Below are positions 60,598 through 64,000 of a stretch of 64,000 nt of DNA, in pieces. The stretch is from Heterocephalus glaber. Its lineage: Eukaryota > Chordata > Mammalia > Rodentia > Bathyergidae. A program made the translations under genes and the position numbers. Position 1 is the stretch's first letter, and the number at the start of each line of letters is the position of its first letter. The stretch covers positions 6,676,580-6,740,579 of the forward strand of contig NW_004624747.1 in the NCBI RefSeq assembly GCF_000247695.1, read 5' to 3'. The notes under the pieces are model-generated. The model was not told the DNA's origin, did not search any database, and saw only the letters and a program-made list of their open reading frames with translations.

Positions 60598-61526
60598 CCA
60601 ATTTCTTTTTTTTAAAGAACAGGGAAGCTGAAGTATAGAGAAAGAGTGTTCTCTTTCTCACAAAGTAACTTATGTAGACCACACAAGACACCAGAAACTC
60701 CTAGAGTCCCAGTGTGGGAACTTTTGCCCATAGACTGTCCTAGAGATGATCAGGACAACTGTCCTTGATGTGACAAAGGACAGAGTAGAGTCCCAGACCA
60801 GAGAAGTAAGTTCCCCAAGGACAATGAGTCAGTAGGAGACTCCAACCCATTTTTGTAACTTCACCTATTCCCTCTCTCTTGTCCTTACTATCTGTGGGAT
60901 GACAGCCCGAGAAAGGACCATGAACCTTTGAACATGATTGGGCTTAGGTTTGCAAATCCCAAAATTATTTTAGCTCCTCTTGAATACCTTTCTGACAAGA
61001 ACTTTTCTTTACTCACTTGTGATCAGCTTGTTGCTCATTCCCAGGAGGGGCAGAGTCAGGCCACAGCATCCACCCTCTTTCCCCCAAGCTCACCTGTGAG
61101 AAGGCAGTGCTTTTGGAGACCCAGGTGACCTGCTACAACACAATCATCCAGGGGGGAAATTTAACCTCTGGGTGCACCACCCCCAGTTGCAGGAGTCCTG
61201 TAATCTCCTGGCCTCCAGTCCTTGATCAAGTGTACTAAATGACCAAGGAGGGGACCAAAGTTTGAACTGATCTCACTTTTTTTCTCTTACCTAATATCTA
61301 CTGAGAGCCTACTGAGTATGGAACAGAAAGATTCAGAGAAAAGAGCTAGGGTCTGTCCACCAAGAGACCTGCAGAACCCAAACCCTGCAGACCCAAAACC
61401 CTGCAAAGGTGACATGGTGCTGCTAGATAGTGCTGAGGTGGAAAGAGCCCAGCAGGAACAAGGAGGCCTACTTCCTGAGGAAGTCCAGCCTTGCCACCAA
61501 TTCTCTGAGTGTTTGAACAGGTGTCT

Positions 61527-61610
61527 TTTTTTTTTTGGTACCGGGAATCGAACTTGGGTCCTTGCGCTTCCAAGGCAGGCAGCGGAACCACTGAGTTACA
61601 TCACCGGCCC
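61527..61610 (-). mobile_element. ID SINE
   Basis: Antisense ID. Flanks 'tgaacaggtgtctttt' and 'tgaacaggtatctttt'. Confidence 0.93.
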
Positions 61611-61641
61611 TGAACAGGTATCTTTTAAGAATTAGATTTGA

Positions 61642-61738
61642 CTGGGCCAGGGATATAGCTCAGTGGCAATGTGCCTGCCTGGCAAGCGAAAGGTCCTGAG
61701 TTCAATCCCTGGTACTGCAGGGAAAAAAAAAAAAAAAA
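61642..61738 (+). mobile_element. ID SINE
   Basis: Sense ID. Perfect duplication 'aagaattagatttgact'. Confidence 0.94.
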
Positions 61739-61792
61739 GAATTAGATTTGACTTTCCTTCTTAAAATAGAGTAGTAGACTAGAGAAGATCTT

Positions 61793-61883
61793 TTTGTTTG
61801 TTTGTTTTTGGTACCGGAGATCGAACTAGGGATCCTTGTCCTTGCTGGGCAGGTGGTGGAACCACTGAGCTAAATCCTCGGCC
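61793..61883 (-). mobile_element. ID SINE
   Basis: Antisense ID with (TTTG)n tail. Duplication 'ctagagaagatctt'. Confidence 0.94.
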
Positions 61884-62114
61884 CTAGAGAAGATCTTAAT
61901 CTGGGGCCCATGGACTCTCCAGAGCAGTGGTTCTAAACTCAAAGGCCCAAATATTCCCCTTTTATAACTAATAAGAGTGTAATGGCCTCTTTACTGTTCT
62001 GAAATGAAATTCATAGATAATATAACCCACCCATATGCATAACTTAAGTATCAGTGTAATGTAACAGTAATATGGAGAAATAAAATAAAGCTCATTTGGG
62101 GATATATATATATT

Positions 62115-62285
62115 TCTCTCAATATTGGGGACTGAACCCAGGGCCTTCACATTGAAGTATATTCCCAGCACTTTTTTTTTTTTTTTTGGTACTGGGGATC
62201 GCACTTGGGACCTTGCACTTACAAGGCAGGCAGCAGAACCACTGAGCTAAATCCCTGGCCCTCCCAGCACTTTTTAAACTTTTTT
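62115..62285 (-). mobile_element. dID relic split by ID
   Basis: 'attggggactgaacccaggg' to 'tattcccagcac', continuing after the ID as 'tcccagcactttttaaac'. Confidence 0.65.
62172..62261 (-). mobile_element. ID SINE nested in dID
   Basis: Antisense ID. Flanks 'ttcccagcacttttt' and 'tcccagcacttttt'. Confidence 0.93.
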
Positions 62286-62287
62286 GA

Positions 62288-62375
62288 GCTATGTGTGGTG
62301 GTGCACACCTATAATCCCAGCACCCAAGAGGCTGAGGCAGGATTGCCATGAGTTATCCTGTCTTAAAAACAATTT
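62288..62375 (+). mobile_element. B1 SINE, shortened
   Basis: 'gctatgtgtggtggtgcaca' then a deletion to 'tgccatgagttatcctgtc'. Confidence 0.7.
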
Positions 62376-62377
62376 TT

Positions 62378-62590
62378 TTTGGAGGCAAGTTCTCATTAGT
62401 AATTAAGTTGCCCAGGCTGGGCTTTAACTTTTTTTTTTTTGGTACTGGAGATCAAACTCAGGACCTTGCACTTGTGAGGCAGGCGAGGTACCACTGAGCT
62501 AAATGCCCAGCCCTGGGCTTTAACTTTTGATCCTCCTGTCTCAGCCTCCCAAAGTGCTGGGATTATAGATATGTGCCACCACACAGTGGC
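62378..62590 (-). mobile_element. B1 SINE split by ID
   Basis: Antisense B1 start ('gcaagttctcattagtaatt') continues after the ID as 'gatcctcctgtctcagcctc'. Confidence 0.75.
62430..62514 (-). mobile_element. ID SINE nested in B1
   Basis: Antisense ID. Perfect duplication 'gggctttaactttt'. Confidence 0.94.
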
Positions 62591-62790
62591 TCTAGAATAT
62601 TTATTTTTTCATTACATAAAGGAGAGGACTAGCTTTTACCTACTGCTCCACTTGACTTCAGACAGTATTTTTCCAATTGGGAACCACTGCCCCAGAGGGA
62701 CTGTGAAAATCTCCAGAGGGTCTGAAATTGTATATCTTCATCAGATTTTCAAGTGGAGGGGGGGAGTTACCCAATAAAAGTTGAGGAGCT

Positions 62791-62882
62791 CTGGGGCCAG
62801 GGATTTAGCTCAGTGGTTCTAGTGCCTGTCTTGAAAGCACAAGGTCCCAAGTTCGAACCCTGGTACCAAAACAACAACAAAA
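62791..62882 (+). mobile_element. ID SINE
   Basis: Sense ID. Flanks 'aaaagttgaggagctct' and 'aaaagttgagctct'. Confidence 0.92.
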
Positions 62883-62950
62883 AAGTTGAGCTCTACTCTA
62901 ACCTGGAAGATCTGAGTGCTCCACGAGCCTTAGTTAAAAATGAACTATGC

Positions 62951-63040
62951 AGGGCCAGGGATTTAGCTCAGTGATTTCACAGCCTGCTGCGCAAGCCTAA
63001 GGATCCGAGTTCGATCCTGGGTACCCCCCCTCCCCCCCCA
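62951..63040 (+). mobile_element. ID SINE with C-rich end
   Basis: Sense ID ending 'gatcctgggtacc', then C-runs before the A-tail. Confidence 0.9.
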
Positions 63041-63099
63041 AAAAACTGCAAAAAAAAATACAATAAAATTTTTAAAAAATTTAAAAATGAATCACACAA

Positions 63100-63222
63100 A
63101 CTGGGTGTGGTGGTGTATGCCTATAATCCCAGCACTCAGGAGGCTGAGGCAGGAGGATCACCACAAGTTTGAGGCCAGCCTGAACAACAGGGCGAGACCT
63201 TATCTCAAAATCAGATCAAAAC
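63100..63222 (+). mobile_element. B1 SINE
   Basis: 'ctgggtgtggtggtgtatgc' to 'gagaccttatctcaaaatc'. Confidence 0.85.
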
Positions 63223-63308
63223 AAAACAGCCTTCAGACTAGAGGTGCAGTAACTCTACTTCCCTGGGGCCTGTGTCTCTAACCTCTTCCTTGCTTCTGAG
63301 GGCAGAAT

Positions 63309-63392
63309 ACCCCACCACCACCACCAGGGATCTAACTCAGGACCTTGTGGTTGTGAGGCAGGTACGGTGCCACTGAGGTAAATTTCTGGCAG
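63309..63392 (-). mobile_element. ID SINE, decayed, with (CCA)n
   Basis: 'gggatctaactcaggacctt' to 'gaggtaaatttctggc'; (CCA)n replaces the usual tail. Confidence 0.75.
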
Positions 63393-63399
63393 GCAGAGT

Positions 63400-64000
63400 A
63401 TCTCATTAGGCAAAGTCACCTCAATCCTGGTATTTGGTCTAAGGAGACCAAAGGACTGGTCCTTTACCATGACTGCCTCTGGTAGCCAAGGCTGTGTTTT
63501 CCAGGCAGAGAGAGGTTCACCCTTTCCAGAAGGCCTACTGGTCCTTTAGGACCTCTGGAATAGAGAAAACAGATGGCTGATACTAGTGGGTGGTGTACCC
63601 ACCACTGGTCTAAGCTGTGCATTTTATCCAGGGTCAGGAAAGAGGAAAGGTGAGGTCTTAGGCTAAATATACAGGTGGGTTTTGTTTTGTCTTTTTTCCT
63701 GCTGGGAAAAGTAGAGAAGACCAGCATAGGGAAAGGGCAGAGCTAGGATTTTTGTTTTCATGCTTAGTTCTCTCCAAGGGATATTTTACCGAAATGGAAC
63801 AGCTTCTCAGAGAAACAGGGTTAGATAAAAAGCAAGTCTGCTCCACTGCCAAGGCTTGGAAGTTCTTTGTCAACTGCATGCCTACTTCTTATTTCCTCCT
63901 CTTGGAGGAAATGACTGCTAACAGGTCTTGTCTATTCTACCAAATATCTTCCATCTCTTTGGAAGTATAACATTACTCTAATAAACAGGGCATGGACACA
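63400..64000 (+). other. Unassigned end of window
   Basis: Intronic sequence of SEC14L2 by position. I see no exon and no clear repeat. Confidence 0.5.

Larger units (their letters stand above)
58132..64000 (+). other. SEC14L2: SEC14L2 intron 11 (to right edge)
   Basis: Begins at the donor T|GTAAGT and runs off the window. I scanned for an exon encoding the expected end (YVLRFDN..., about 43 residues) and found none. It is the richest ID region here, with at least thirteen young IDs plus old IDs, B1, MIR and L1 pieces. Confidence 0.7.

Overview
This is a mammalian nuclear segment from a rodent. It carries tRNA-derived ID SINEs, B1 SINEs and head-to-tail B1-dID dimers at very high density, alongside L1, MIR and a Tigger-like transposon. 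B1 plus B1-dID excludes non-rodents, and the ID consensus (GGGGATTTAGCTCAGTGGTT head, GATCCCCGGTACCAAAA tail) does not look like the squirrel or mouse/rat forms. A castorimorph rodent such as a beaver is my best guess; this is inference, not proof. There is no prokaryotic content.

Gene order follows human chromosome 22q12.2. (1) 2884-2946, minus: first coding exon of SF3A1 (U2 snRNP splicing factor); the rest lies beyond the left edge. (2) 8163-17349, plus: CCDC157, ten coding exons, 715 aa, sharing a CpG-rich divergent promoter with SF3A1 at about 2700-3290. (3) 19919-25368, minus: RNF215, nine coding exons, 377 aa, a membrane RING-H2 protein, tail-to-tail with CCDC157. (4) 43082 to the right edge, plus: SEC14L2, eleven coding exons found (360 codons plus one base); the last exon, expected to encode about 43 residues, was not found. 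All reconstructed junctions are GT-AG and all frames stay open, so the genes look intact. They share neither operon nor pathway: splicing, a coiled-coil protein linked to secretory traffic, a ubiquitin-ligase-like protein and a lipid-binding protein.

The 17.5 kb between the RNF215 and SEC14L2 promoters (about 25.7-42.8 kb) has no gene I can support. Its left part (26.7-31.3 kb) is an old sense-strand L1 block cut up by younger IDs and B1s. Next come a younger 5'-truncated antisense L1 (31.6-33.1 kb), a Tigger-like element (34.4-34.85 kb), a 136 bp inverted repeat with about 97% identical arms (40.5/41.3 kb) and a 112 bp direct repeat (41.7/42.3 kb). Two good CTCF motifs (25549-25562 and 36812-36825) point away from each other.

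I found no previously undescribed biological system. The points most worth checking are a predicted CCDC157 upstream ORF ending two bases before the main start codon, the inverted and direct repeats upstream of SEC14L2, the divergent CTCF motif pair, and a tandem triplet of ID elements in the last SEC14L2 intron. Exon coordinates were worked out by hand from splice sites, frame and remembered orthologue sequences; repeat boundaries are good to about 5-10 bases.
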